Source of the DNA: Uloborus plumipes
Taxonomy: Eukaryota > Arthropoda > Arachnida > Araneae > Uloboridae
Length of the DNA stretch: 64,000 nucleotides
Assembly: GCA_038373865.1 (NCBI GenBank)
Contig: JAXGGA010003378.1
Coordinates: forward strand, 39,851 to 103,850
Direction of reading: 5' to 3'
Position 1 is the stretch's first letter. The number at the start of each line of letters is the position of its first letter. This document shows positions 44,063-55,660 of the stretch, in pieces. The translations under genes and the position numbers were made by a program. The notes beneath the pieces were generated by a model. It did not search any database. It was not told the DNA's origin and was given only the letters and a program-made list of their open reading frames with translations.

Positions 44063-44534
44063 GTATGTCTTGAAATCGAATGAACATTAAATTATATCAA
44101 ATAATATAATTTCAGAATGAGGTAAAAGTTAGAGAGGGGGGACGTTATGCATCAGCATGCCGCAGGAAGCTAATCTAGCTGCCCTGGCAGCTAGTAAGAG
44201 TTTAAAAATTGAAAATAACTCCTGAATAATCTCCTGAAAAATGCCAATTTTCAGATTCATAAGTTTAGCATGGTGGCGACGATATGTATGATAGAGCAGT
44301 TACTAAATAATCATTTCATCTCCTTGAAAGCAATTGGGAATAATGTCTCCAATTGCACTATTATCATATCACACTTAAGTGTTTCACTGTGCAATAGCTT
44401 TTGATACTACTTGCATGGGTCCCAGACATAGTTATGCTTGTTGACAAATCCGTTTAATTTAAAATAAGCTTCACTGATATTATCATTTGATTATTATAAG
44501 GCTGACCATGGAAGGGGGGAGAGGAGACATAAGC
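44063..44534. other. Unclassified AT-rich DNA
   Basis: No structure recognised. Confidence 0.4.
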
Positions 44535-44749
44535 ACTACTGTCTAAAAATTTTTCGTGCGACCTCCGCCGCATCTGTGCACGCTCCAAGTCTCCTCGGAC
44601 TTTCACGAAATAGGGGGGAAAAGCAACGTGGAAGTAATAAGCGAACAAAAGCTGAAGGCATCGGGTAGTGTTCATCCAGAACTTAACTCCCCTTTTTCAG
44701 ATGGAAGCGTCCGTGGCTGCCAGGCGCACAAAACGCAAACAGACAGTAC
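44535..44749 (-). mobile_element. ~215-bp MITE family, copy 2
   Basis: Inverted relative to 34713-34926 and 47247-47462, sharing CCTCCGTCGCATCTG-type and CGTGGCTGCCAGGCGCAC blocks read on the minus strand, with AGACAGTACC at the 44749 end and CACTACTGTCT at the other. Confidence 0.85.
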
Positions 44750-44808
44750 CCTTTTTATATGTAGATACATATGCATGTAAATATCATTAAAAATGTAAAA
44801 ACATTTAA

Positions 44809-44932
44809 GAAAACGCGAGTGTAAAGCAGAAACGTAAAATGGATTAAATGGTGTTTCTATGGAAAGTACCCGGATTTTCGGTTTCTGCCTTTGGTTTCGG
44901 TCGCGTTTTCCGCTGATGTGGAGCAGGGCCCT
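44809..44932 (+). mobile_element. Left-truncated copy of the 147-bp MITE
   Basis: From AAAACGCGAGTGTAAAGCAG through AAAGTACCCGGATTTTC to CGCTGATGTGGAGCAGGGCC it matches 5661-5784. The left terminal repeat (about 23 bases) is lost. TAA follows the right end. Confidence 0.9.
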
Positions 44933-45477
44933 AAGGGGTAAATGAATGGCTCATTAAGAAAATAAAATAGCTTTAAAAATTTTAATAATTCAATTAGTTG
45001 GTAGTTTTGCTTTCAGAGTTATTACAATGCATTTGTTGTAAGATTTCCACTTGTTTCCTTAAAAAAATGAAGTGTTGATTACCCTTAAAAATCTTTCTGA
45101 AAGCATCAAGGAACCTTTTCCATTAGCTGATCAGACTTTTAGATCGATTTCTTATTTGCTCATGTAGAAACTTGAATCTTTAAAGATGAACGACTAATCG
45201 TGTAGTAACTGCAGGTAGCGGACAATGCAAAAATTTAAACAAAAGCTTTACGAAATTTCCTTGACGCTGTTCGTATTAAGCTTTTCAACTCGCACATGCT
45301 GCACTCTTCTATGACTCTAACAGTTTTCATATGCAACTCTACTTTAGATTTCATGCAAATATTTATCTAATTGCGTGGGAAAACAAATTACAAATTTGCA
45401 CACAAATATTAACATTTTATGTCACTACAGGAGAATTTTTTTACTATTTTCTTGCCATGTTTTTTTTTTTTTTTTTT

Positions 45478-45517
45478 AATGTAAGATGTCTTTTTTGAAA
45501 AAAAGACACCTTACATT
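45478..45517. repeat. 20-bp stem hairpin
   Basis: AATGTAAGATGTCTTTTTT is followed by its complement with one mismatch and almost no loop, flanked by a poly-T run on one side and a poly-A run (about 45546-45558) on the other. It may be a miniature inverted repeat or a slippage product. Confidence 0.75.
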
Positions 45518-45589
45518 CAAAACTTTCTCGCCAAAAAAATTCTTAAAAAAAAAAAAAGGAGACGGAAATCAGCTCAGAGTTTGCGGCCT

Positions 45590-45790
45590 ACTGGGAAAAA
45601 TAAACACAAAAGTTAGGGAGGGTTAGAACAACCCCACCGCCACATTAACGCCCTTCTCGGGGCGCCCTTTTCTACCGGTCACAAGAGACTCGTACCGATA
45701 TCGCTGTGCGGCGATAAATCGTTACCGCGCGCCGGGATCTGCGCCGATAATGCTAAGCCACTAGTCCCCCCCCCCCCCCCTTGTTTAGCT
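45590..45790. other. GC/CpG-rich island with GATA-type sites
   Basis: Unique CpG-rich sequence with GCGATAAATCG and CCGATAATGC (GATAA cores) plus CCGATATCG, ended by a poly-C run at about 45767-45780. It stands out from AT-rich flanks. Enhancer-like by composition and motifs only. Confidence 0.35.
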
Positions 45791-46587
45791 CTGCAAACGA
45801 CAGCTAAAGACACAGGCAGTGATTGCTTCCAACGGTCGCAATTTAACAGGCAGCTTAAAAAAAAAATACTCACACAAACTGAAAAGAAAGCTAATCATTG
45901 CTTAGTTTTTATAGGTTTCTTCTTTTAGTGAGAATGACGGGATAGTTTCTAAATGTACACATTTTGAAAGTTAAGGTTTTCTTGTGGTTGAAGATACCAA
46001 AACCAAATAAAATAAATACAGGTTTTTTTGAGATATGAGAAAACTGCCACGAAGTAATTATACTTGTGAGTATTCATTTTATTTTTTCTTTAAAAAAGTA
46101 TTTTAGGAATATGCCAAGGGAAAGAGATATCGCAGTCTGTAATTCAAATCATTAACTGAATATCTAAAAAGTTAAAAAATCAAAAGAATTTATATTTCGG
46201 AAATTTATTTTGTATTTTCTATTTGTTTATTTGTCAGTCGATCTTTACGATGCTTTTTTTTTTTTTTTTTTTTGAAATTCAGAAAGAAGAGTTTTTAGCT
46301 TTCAAATGCATTAATGATCTGCTGAAAGGTGATCAAGTGACCAATTGTTTAAAGATCACAAGTAGCTCCACGAGTAATTCTCAGAAGCGCGTACTCACCG
46401 CACGAAATTTTCAAACAGTTTTCATCAAATCGACGGAAATTTCTGTGCTTTAAAGCTTAAAAAGAATCATTGTAAACGATGAAATTTCCTCACTGTTGAA
46501 GAGTCCTCGAAAATGAGTGATTCATTTCTGACAGACTGCAGAGGATTGACATTGACTCCTCAAAATGCAACTTTTAAAACGAAATAC
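45791..46587. other. Unclassified AT-rich DNA
   Basis: No gene recognised. A frame at about 46270-46453 of balanced composition has no known domain and begins in poly-T-derived phenylalanines. Confidence 0.35.
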
Positions 46588-46700
46588 AGTTGACTCTCTG
46601 TTTACGTAGATTTGATTATACGCGGTGATAACTGTTTTTTTAATTCATTTTTTTTATGGGGATGAGTTTTGATTTCACGCGGATGTGGCACTGCAAACAC
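46588..46700 (+). mobile_element. pogo/Tigger-like terminal fragment
   Basis: CAGTTGACTCTCTGTTTACG preceded by TA, followed by GATTATACGCGG and GATTTCACGCGGATG, resembles the terminal region of pogo/Tigger elements (CAGTNGACTCTC start, repeated TACGCGG wording). No opposite end was found nearby. Fragment only. Confidence 0.45.
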
Positions 46701-47246
46701 GTAAAATTTCCCTTATTTAAAAATCCAAAGAAAGCTCAGATTGCAGATAATTTTCCATAAACTCCATTTTGGCGAGCTACTAAGCGAACTTGGGCCACTG
46801 TAGACTTTTTTTGCGACTGGTTCCAGAGCTCGTTCTCAGAAGTAAAGTTATTCAATTCATACAATTCAGAACTTACTGAAAATAGCGCTTTTATAAGTAA
46901 CAAAGAAAGAGAAACCAATAGGAATACCGACATCTCGACATCGACGACAGAAAACCACGAGAACTCACAGTGAAAGTCCTCAGTCATTCATTTACAATGG
47001 TGAATGAGCTTCCTGATTTCTTAGAGAAGGATGATTCCGTCACAAAAGTGACGCGAGTGATCATGGATATGGTAATGCCAAACAAAGAGGTAAAGAGAAA
47101 ACTAACAAGCAAGTACAAAAATCCATCATAACTAGTTCTTTAAAAAAAAACTGACTTTATTCATATTTTCTTTATGCACATTGTACATACGTATCGAAAT
47201 AATTACATATTAAGGAATATACATGGTAATCTATGGCTTGAATGAA
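46701..47246. other. Unclassified DNA
   Basis: Moderate composition, short frames on the minus strand, no domain. Immediately precedes the third MITE copy. Confidence 0.35.
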
Positions 47247-47462
47247 GTACTGTTTGTTTGCGTATTGTGCGCCTGGCAGCCACGAACACTTCCATTTGAA
47301 AAAGGGGAGATAGGTTTAGGATGCGCGCTTCCCGATGCCTTCTTTTTTTTCACTTGCTACTTCCTCGTTGCATTTCCCTCCTATTTCGAGAGAGTCAGAA
47401 CAGACTTGGCGCGTGCGCAGATTCGACGGAGGTCTTACGAAAAAGACAGTATTTTCTTTATA
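47247..47462 (+). mobile_element. ~215-bp MITE family, copy 3
   Basis: Same orientation as 34713-34926, with GTACTGTTTGTTTGCGTATT at the left and AAAGACAGTATT at the right. Internal blocks match the other two copies closely. Confidence 0.85.
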
Positions 47463-47652
47463 TATGGAACCTAACCCATCTGTTTTAACCCTATTACTAA
47501 ATAATACACTAAGTTTATGCGGTTTTAATTTACGTAGCATTTTCGTGGAACTTAAATTCTGCATAGAATAAGGGTCTACTACTAATTCATGCTTTGTGTA
47601 TGGTAAATAGAAAAAAAATCCATGCATTGAAGATCAAAGTTTAGTTAATAGT

Positions 47653-47715
47653 GGCTCTAAGGTAGAAGCTTCGCTTGTGATGCCAGAGCTCGTGTGTTCG
47701 GTTCCCACCAGAGCC
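47653..47715 (+). repeat. tRNA-like sequence, possibly His(GTG)-related
   Basis: GGCTCTA and CAGAGCC pair over 6 bp; a B-box-like GTTCGGTTCCC with a 4/5-bp T stem follows, and TTGTGAT could be an anticodon loop with GTG. The total of 63 nt is too short and the D arm is incomplete, so it is a tRNA-derived SINE head or pseudogene. It is followed by a T-rich tail and then the LINE fragment in the opposite orientation. Confidence 0.5.
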
Positions 47716-47754
47716 CTGGGTTGTTATTTTATTTTTTTATGCTGCAAATCTTCC

Positions 47755-48017
47755 TGATGATGATGATGATAATGATGTCGTGTCTACGGATTGTGCTAAA
47801 TATTGTCGAAGGTCCGAAGGACCGTAGCCGCTAACTTCGGTGCCTCAGGACTGTAGAGGGTCTCTTGCAGGAGATCTCTATCTGGTAGCAAACCGAGTTT
47901 CAAGATCGCTGCAGTAATGTTTGGGCATTCGAAGATGTGTCTTGGTGTGAGTTGGGTGTCTGATCAGTTCCTGCAGCAAGGATAAGTCCTTGTAACATCA
48001 GGCAGCATTTTCATTCC
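47755..48017 (-). pseudogene. Non-LTR retrotransposon (LINE) C-terminus, broken
   Basis: On the minus strand, a frame from about 48017 to the stop at 47796-47798 reads KMLPDVTRTYPCCRN, an in-frame stop, SDTQLTPRHIFECPN, then LGLLPDRDLL, LYSPEAPKLA and RTFDNI. The Cys/His pattern (CC..N...TPRHIFECP) followed by a YSPEAP block is the usual C-terminal zinc-knuckle tail of arthropod Jockey/I-type LINEs. The 3' end has a short UTR and an (ATC)n tail at 47755-47778. Upstream a stop at about 48027-48029 and loss of RT show it is 5'-truncated and dead. Confidence 0.8.
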
Positions 48018-48229
48018 TTTATAATGTTAGAAGTCCAACCTCTCGAGGCTCTGGCAACCCGTTTTTCTATGGATTGCGCAGTATAAATCTTCCTTTATGT
48101 TGCTTATACGTTAAATAAATAAGTCCAACCGCTCGAGGCAATCGCACCCTATATATTCATAGTGGTTAATGACTATGACACGACAACTACAAATATCGCT
48201 GATAAATTTGTGATTCACCTTTCGCATTA

Positions 48230-48600
48230 TGATTATTATTATTGCGAAACTCAGAGCAACGACGTGATTTCTTCGGAATGGGTGAATCCCAATCCTTAAG
48301 ATATCTCACCCTGCCTTCTCCCTGCCGAACTCGCATCATTAATTCGACTACTAAATGGATCTCCATACTCACAAGTGCTCAATTGATAGAAAACACTTTC
48401 GCCGATATCCCCAATACCATAGTCACGTGCCGCCGATACATTTCCATTACGTCAGTGGAGCAGATAGCAGCCTCCGGCCAATTGAACCTGGAGGACCACC
48501 ACACACCCAGAAAAGCAAGCGAAAACAAAGCGATGAATCGGAAGACCACCAATCAAATTACACCTGCAGGACACGTGCCGGGCGTTTGTCTTCGGGATTC
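48230..48600. other. GC-balanced unique sequence upstream of the CpG island
   Basis: Open frames of 85-124 codons overlap in different phases here, but no domain is recognised and none has consistent codon character. It is continuous with the CpG-rich island to the right. Confidence 0.35.
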
Positions 48601-48880
48601 GCACGTCCCTGAGTAATTGGGGCGCCGCGCGTGCCGCCCTCGCATGGGGTTTTAATCTTCGAGGGGCTGACGGATGGGGCGAGTCCGCGCGAAGACGTGG
48701 ACGCTCCGTCATCGAGGTTTAATGTTCGAGGACGGGATTTAAGGGGCTGACGCGGACAGATGGGCCGGCCGGAAGAAATAGATGCGCCCGGGGCCGGAAA
48801 GTGTCTCTTGTCAGGCGGATGCGGTCGCCCGATTTAGTTGGCGAGATTTAACGCCGGTATCTGACACCATCTGCGTTCTT
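48601..48880. promoter_or_regulatory. CpG-rich island with internal repeated motifs
   Basis: The most GC- and CpG-dense part of the window. GGGGCTGACG occurs at about 48664 and 48744, each time associated with a TTTAA-TTCGAGG block (near 48651 and 48718) and followed by GATGGG. GCGAGATTTAACGCCGG follows near 48840. It could be a promoter-type or enhancer element. No TATA box, initiator or transcript can be assigned, so the regulatory call is inference. Confidence 0.35.
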
Positions 48881-50823
48881 ATCAAAACTTGAGAGCAGTT
48901 ATTAAAGTACTATCGCAAAATCGTCGCAACGTCTTCATCTTTAGCCCTTGACAAGCTCTCTGATGCTTGAACTAAAGGTACACAGTCTCTTATGGATGCT
49001 AATCAAGGTGTCATTATTAGTTTCGGACCTACAAAACCTTTTAGTCTTTTACGGACCATGAGACATATGTGTTCGTTATGTTAAAAATTCATTTCACATA
49101 TTATCGTATACAAACAATTCATAAATTGTATTTATTCCATGTTATTGAGGAATAAAAACCTTAATAATATTGTAAAAAGAAAGAAAGAAAGAAAAAGTCA
49201 TTGCTTAAAAAACTATTTTCTTCTTTTCATTTTCTTTTTGGTAACTTTTCATACTCAACAGCAAAGCTTATGATCGTTTAACGGCTTTATTAGGTTATTT
49301 TTCATGACATTACTTAACATTTCCTATTGTAATGATTTTCCTGCATTACGAATTTCTTAATTTCAAAACTGATAAATTACATCTAGTAAGTTAACCTAGT
49401 AAAAAAATCAATTCATTTTTTCAAATTTTTTTGAACAATTAACAAATAAAGAACATATTTTGCTATAGTTAGCGTCACACTAATATCCCATACGTTGACC
49501 TAAAAAACAGTAGCAACAACAAGGACTTGTTCAAGGTAAACAAAATTTAAGAAGTGTGTCTATGTTGGTGTTGAATTTTCAAAACGTAGCAGTTGGCTTG
49601 ATACTCAAACCAAGTTAATCTCTTCCTTTCACATCAAAAGTTTTTGAACCACATTTGAGGCAAATGGGTCTATCACTATCAAAAAAGTCGGTATCAGTTC
49701 TTGACTCTGCTTGCACGAGGTCTAGTAATCAGCCCAAGGGGAAAAAATCATTTTCTTGCAAAAAATGATGGCACTGGGATGCATCTAACTAGGTATGGTT
49801 ATTGTCATTTTATTGCATCAAACTATCATGGTTAAAATGTCTTTGCTAACACAACAAAATTTTTATCAAAAAGTTGAAAATAAATTAAAGCAAAAAACCC
49901 TTTGAAAACATGAAAATTAGTCTAAGGATTAAAGGAAATTAATTCTTGATTAAAAACTTCGTTTTCTGCCTAAAAAGCACTCCGCAATAAATCCGCAGCG
50001 CTTCGTCAATGCACGTGCAATAATTTAATGATCCTAAATTTGAATATCGTTAATGTTTTTCTAAAATCTGTAACAAGGTCAAAAACCTTTCAAAACATTT
50101 TACTGAACAATAATAAGCAAAAAAAGGTTCAAAATCAGACATTGGCAGAATCTTCTGAAATGGAAATCAGAAACAAGTTGAAAATGAAAACGAAACGGAA
50201 GCAACACATTCCAAACCAACGTAAAAATTCATCTCTCAGAGGGAGCCAGATTTCAATTACAAGTGTCCAGCAACAGCAAATTCATCGGCATTCCATTAGA
50301 ACCTGTGGTCACCGTCTTCGTATTAAACACCATCCAGCGGAAGACATTTCTCTTCAGCCTCCCGTTAACTTCTCCAACACCAACCGCGGAAGAACAAATG
50401 CCGCGGAAGAACGAATCCGGTAAACAGAAGGTGTCATCCCTCACGAAATCAGCTAATGATCCCTAAGCAACCTGGAATGCGTCCTCCCTTCCCGAAGACA
50501 ATTCATCCAGCCACCGGACACCACCAAAAAACTACTTTTTTCCTTGATTGTATGCTCGTCCATGCTGCCCATCATTTAAATAAATCAAAGCGTTGTGTCA
50601 TCAAGGCGTTACGGACCATTGGGCAGCAGCAAGAAAGGAAATAGATTTTATGTTTGGTGCTCAATTCATCCTGTACGACTCATTTGCTTATGGAGCTTCC
50701 CTGCTGGAAATCCGTTAAATGGCGGGAACTGGATTTTGCTCCAGATTCCTTTACAAGACATGTCGATCAATTGACCTTTGGGTGTTTGAAAAGCAGTAAA
50801 CTTTTATTTAATGCCACACTATA
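48881..50823. other. Unclassified DNA
   Basis: AT-rich with a GAAA-repeat stretch at about 49177-49196. The part at 50230-50560 is GC-balanced with overlapping frames of 62-131 codons and no domains; it may be another conserved noncoding island. Confidence 0.35.
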
Positions 50824-51235
50824 CACTGTAAAAAATGAAAGTTGTTTTTACAGTATAACACAGCTAATTTTATGGTAATAAACTGTAAAAATTGCAAATT
50901 GTACTGTAACAAACTGTAAAATTGCTACTTTTTACAGTACTAAACTGTAAAATTGCTAGTTTTACAGTAATAAACTGTAAAATTGCTAATTTAACAGTTT
51001 ATTACCGTGCATTTTACAGTTTTAAGCTGGAAACTCTGCTGCCAGTATTATACGGTTTTTTTACAGTATAATACAGCTAAATTTTACGGCAATAAACTGT
51101 AAAATTACTAACTTTACAGTAAGAAAATGTACAATTGATAGTTTTACAGTTTATTACTATGCATTTTACGTTTTAAATTGAAACCTCGGCTGCCAGTATT
51201 GTACTGTAAAAACGACTGTTCATTTTTTGCAGTGT
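50824..51235. mobile_element. 412-bp TA-flanked TIR element with internal tandem palindromes
   Basis: Flanked by TA (50822-50823 and 51236-51237). The ends CACTGTAAAAAATGAAAGTT and the inverted CACTGCAAAAAATGAACAGT form terminal repeats. The interior holds seven or more copies of AAACTGTAAAATTGCTA/TTTTACAGT in both orientations and two direct copies of a larger module, each starting ACAGTATAA-ACAGCTAA and ending CTGCCAGTATT. TA flanks indicate Tc1/mariner-type mobilisation. No coding sequence. Confidence 0.85.
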
Positions 51236-51237
51236 AG

Positions 51238-54200
51238 TTGGGGTAAATAAAACAAATTCGATTTCATGAAAAAAAGTACTTTAAAACTAAAGTTATAAAC
51301 ACTTGTTTTAATAAGGCAGCACAAACTGTCAAAACCATTACATAGAACTAGATCGATCAAAACTTTGTAGAAATAAATAATTTTCCTCAAAATATAATAA
51401 TACCCTCATTAAAAGCTTTATATTTCAGTTTTGTTGTATCATATTACTACACTTTTTTACATTCATATATGCTTCATAAGTACTGAATAATAATTCTAAG
51501 TATTAAACTTCAGTCTAACGCTCTCCAAACTGAGGTATTTCCCCCGCTCTTCTATGTATTAAACTGATAAGTATTCAAATAGAATTGTTTAGGATGTAAA
51601 AGTTATTCACCATTGGCACATAGCTTTTTCATTTTGAGTAGCTAAAATGCTTTGCCTGGTTTGAGTTTTGAAATGATTTATGTTGCTTAAGAAAAACTTT
51701 TTGCAATGCAGCTAGTAAAAATGACGACTGGAAGCAAAATTACTATCGTCAAATTAGTTTTGTATGAAAAGTTTGAAGTGAAAAATGGTTCGACCGCTTT
51801 TTTCGAATTTTGATTCTATTCATAAAAGAAATGTCAGACGTATTAAATTATTTCAAGTTATATTTCATGTTCTTGTGATGCTTGTGTTCTAGATTGATCA
51901 TTTTAGGAAGCATACGGATTATTTTTACCATTTTATTTCCCCCGCTAGTAGAAGAACTAAGAACTCTGTCGTCCTCTAGTTCACTTTTTTAACTAACGTA
52001 AACGAAAGAAAGAGCCTCACAAATTTACAATAGTTGCTTAAATAACTCATTGAGTTTCAGAAACTTTTTTTTCTTTTTCATAGTGCAGTAGATGAGGTAC
52101 AAATCAAGCGATAAATGTGGCGATACCTAGGGTTGAATCGGAAAGCTTCAGTAACGAAAATCACTTAGCTATTTTTGACTTGCACCCAGGCACTAAAAAA
52201 TTTGTAAGTGAAATTGTAGGCTACTGAAACCCAGTAAGTACAAATTTGGTAACATACATAAAATGTTACACCTTTTTTGAAAATCTATTGTTCGAAAGGA
52301 GACACAAATATTTTAATAATCAAATCTCTTATCACATAATATTTAAACTAGGTACTATAATAACAATTAAATCAAAGCAAATTTTCGTTCTCCAAAACAG
52401 GGAGGGGGGCATTAATTTGTTGAGTTTTCCTCGAAGCAATGAAAAAAAAAATGTAATTGCCTAAGTTGTAGTGTTCATCCCACAAAATATCTTCATAAAA
52501 AATTTAAACAACAGTACACAACTTATCATTGAATAAACTATTTTCACCACTGAATAAGCAATTTAGGCTGCATAAAGCACCAAACAAAATACTTACACGA
52601 AAACTGCTAAAATCCACTTTTCCGAAACCAACATTAGATTTCTTCCATTTAATCTCGTTTAAAGCCCGATCCCATTGCCATAAAATTCGAAAATCTCACA
52701 AAGACCCGACTCCCATGAACAGTCTGCTCACTTTCCGGTTGATACAATAAAGACACCCATTAAATTTCGAGAAAGCGAATACCCGAGAAAAATATCAACT
52801 CGACCAAAAACACCCTGTTTGTATAACACAATCGCAGTCGAGGTTGGAAAATTTTCTCCCTCAAAGACCTTCTCCGAAAACATAATAACTACAAAATCGG
52901 CCTTCGGTTTCAAAGTAAGAAAGAGCGAAGAAAAAATGTGTCTCAACGAAATAAATGGATCGGCAAAGGGAATTTTTATATGCTTCCATACTTTCATCTC
53001 AATCCTCTTTTCTCTCTCTCTCTAATATATATATCTATATATAAATATCCCATTTTTGAAGTGTGAGGTGTTAGAAGGGCAGTGTGAAAATTTCTCCTGG
53101 CGGTTAAAGACGTGAAGAGTCTTCTTGTCCAACGAGGCGTTCAATTTATTGAATGGCTTTTCTTGCTTTTCTCTGAGCTGGGGAGTGAATTCCCCTCTCC
53201 CGCCCACTTTTCCCCCCTTCCTGACTCTTTTAAGGGTTTTTTCCCACTTTTGATGTTTTACTTTGCAACCTGTTACATGATCACGAAATTTAAACCTTGC
53301 AACCGGAGAAGATGATAGGTAACGAAAGAGGCTTATTTTATTTAAGAAATGTATTTCCTATTGCTCGTTCCCGCTTCAGTTAGCAGATTTTTAACTTCCC
53401 AGAGAATAGTGAGGGATTTGAAATTTATGGAGCAATTGGAAACATTTGTTATTATTTTTTGCAATAAAACTGCAATAGATAGCATCTGAAATTGATATTT
53501 GATGTAAAACTTTTCAAGTTTACCACGTAATGCGATAGCAATTCCTTTTCAAGCTGTTCCAAGAAACTTTTTATGTTTTTACTAGATGATAAAAGAACTG
53601 CTGCATATAAATCAGTGGTTCCCAAATTGTCCACATGCACCTCCAAGTATCCACTCTTCTTCAAGGAGTCCATGTCACCGAAAGAAAAAATCACGGCTGT
53701 ATGACATAAATTAGAGCCTATGCAGCAGGATCCCATTTAAAATAGTAATCAATATGAAACTCAGAAATTTTATAAGTGCTGTGCAGCATCAACACAATTT
53801 TTGCCTATGTTGTAGAATGGGAGGTAAAGTGAAATATTGGAGCAAAGTGAAACAATAAAATATTTTCCATAGTTGCAGCACCAGCTACCTAGCAGTATTT
53901 TAACTATGTTTTAAGCATTCCAGTAGAACTGATTCTGTCACCTACCCCATCGTAGAAAATTTAAGAAAAATAGAAAACGCCGACGAGCAAAAAAGTTTTG
54001 GAACTTCTAATATAAACCCTAAAATTGACAATCAACTCCGGTCATGCTGGCATTTTGTAGCATTACATAATCTGTTATCGATACATCCTAACACCCTAAT
54101 ATCTGTACTACTGCTGATACACCTATGCTCCTGTATATCAGCTATACTGCCTAATGCGGTGGACATGGAAGTTCGAAACATATTTTTCCCATTAGAGCAC

Positions 54201-55289
54201 TGCTAAAAAATTTTGGAACAAAAATCTATTTCGTAATTTTGCTGAAATTTTATTGAAGCTTAATTTAATTACCAAAAAAGAGTAGTTGCTAGTTTATTTG
54301 CTTTGACTTCATTTCCAGCGTTTTTCTTTTAATTTTTTCTTACATACTTCGCCGTTCTTCTTGCACATTTAAAAAAACGTTGAATGATGTTTATGAGTCA
54401 TTTTCACAAGATTTGAAAGATTTGCAATAGTAAGTAGTATAAAAAATCCACCTACATATTTCACTAATACTGTAAATTTTCATGTTTGAATAATGCATTT
54501 AAGCATTGAAATTAATAATTCGCAAAAAAATAAAAATAAATTAAAAAATTTAATGCGAATTTTACATTTAAAATGCATAGAAGAATATAGTTTGATATCT
54601 GCCAAAAAGGGTGGACAACAATGACATTTTCTCTACATTTATGTTATTTAATTTCAAAACATTTTTAATAATGATACTAGCCGCTTATGCCGCGTCTCAC
54701 AAAGTAATGACGTTATATCTGCTTGGAATCTAAGGTCTTGGCGAAAAAGTGAGCTGATATCGCCAAGCTGGCATAATTTTTGGTGTCTTATTTAAAGTTT
54801 TAAAATCTGTTTCATTGCATTCATCCTTATATCGTTCCTTCAAAATTCAGGTGCTAAATTATTCACATCCTCTTTATAAAAACCCAAAGATTAACAAATA
54901 AATTTGTCCAATATTTAAACTTTGGGTGTATTAGTAACTAAATTGTAGGGAGTTTTTTTCTGCATTCACTTGAAGACTAATAAGAGTTTGAATGTTTTTT
55001 ATAGAAAATTGTGAAAAGCTTATACAAAAGCGTCAAGATTTTTTTTTTTACTACAATTAAAAATGTTATGCTCCAAGTGTAACACTAAAAAATTAAAAAT
55101 TTCTACATTTAAAAATTGCTCGGCCTGCTTCTTAAATTCTATATTCTTCTGCAGTTGAATGGATCAATTAGAATGCTCGTTTCAGGAGGAGGAATTTTTC
55201 AAATAATGTTTAGACTTTGCTCTGCACCAGTCATTTTTCAACCACTAACGTGATGCTCTGTAATAAGTGTTCCTCTGCATTGTCATCTT
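51238..55289. other. Unclassified AT-rich DNA
   Basis: Four kilobases without a recognisable gene. A (TC)n-(TA)n run lies at 53008-53045. At about 54675-54700, ACTAGCCGCTTATGCCGCG resembles an inverted Helitron-like 3' end but lacks a clear hairpin. GC-balanced patches at 52600-52960 and 53090-53310 have no domains. Confidence 0.4.
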
Positions 55290-55660
55290 GGATTCTATGA
55301 CTCTTGGAATCTCTTCGAATCGCATTCTAAGCACCCAGAGGAACGCGAAGGCAATTTGCGACGGAAGAGCCGAATGGGTCCCCGTGGAAAACTCGCTCAA
55401 TCAGGATTTTGGATTAAGATTCGAACAGGCGATAAAATCCGGCCCTGGAACGTAGCGTGTGTGTGGGTCGGACGCATTTGAATTTCTAAACAATGGACTA
55501 ATCTGTCAACCTTGTTTGCCTTTGACGTTTGAAAGCAATCGGGAGTCACCTTTTCCGATTCCTGCACGACAGTTCTCGATAATTGAATATTCCTTTTGCG
55601 TTTCCCAATCAATGGCGAATTCGCCGCTTGATGATCACAGGGCAACGGCGACTCGTTAAG
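55290..55660. other. GC-balanced island with homeodomain/Sox-like sites
   Basis: Unique, CpG-containing sequence with TTTTGGATTAAGATT (GGATTA, Otx/Bicoid-type), AAACAATGG (Sox-type), CTTTGACG and CCCAATCAATGG. Overlapping 62-82 codon frames exist on both strands without domains. Candidate conserved noncoding element; inference only. Confidence 0.35.

Noticed and set aside
48242..48616. Overlapping 124- and 85-codon ORFs
   Set aside because: Different phases are open over the same GC-rich stretch, as expected from composition; no motif.
54675..54700. Inverted Helitron-like 3' end
   Set aside because: ACTAGCCGC is suggestive, but no inverted-repeat hairpin forms beside it.
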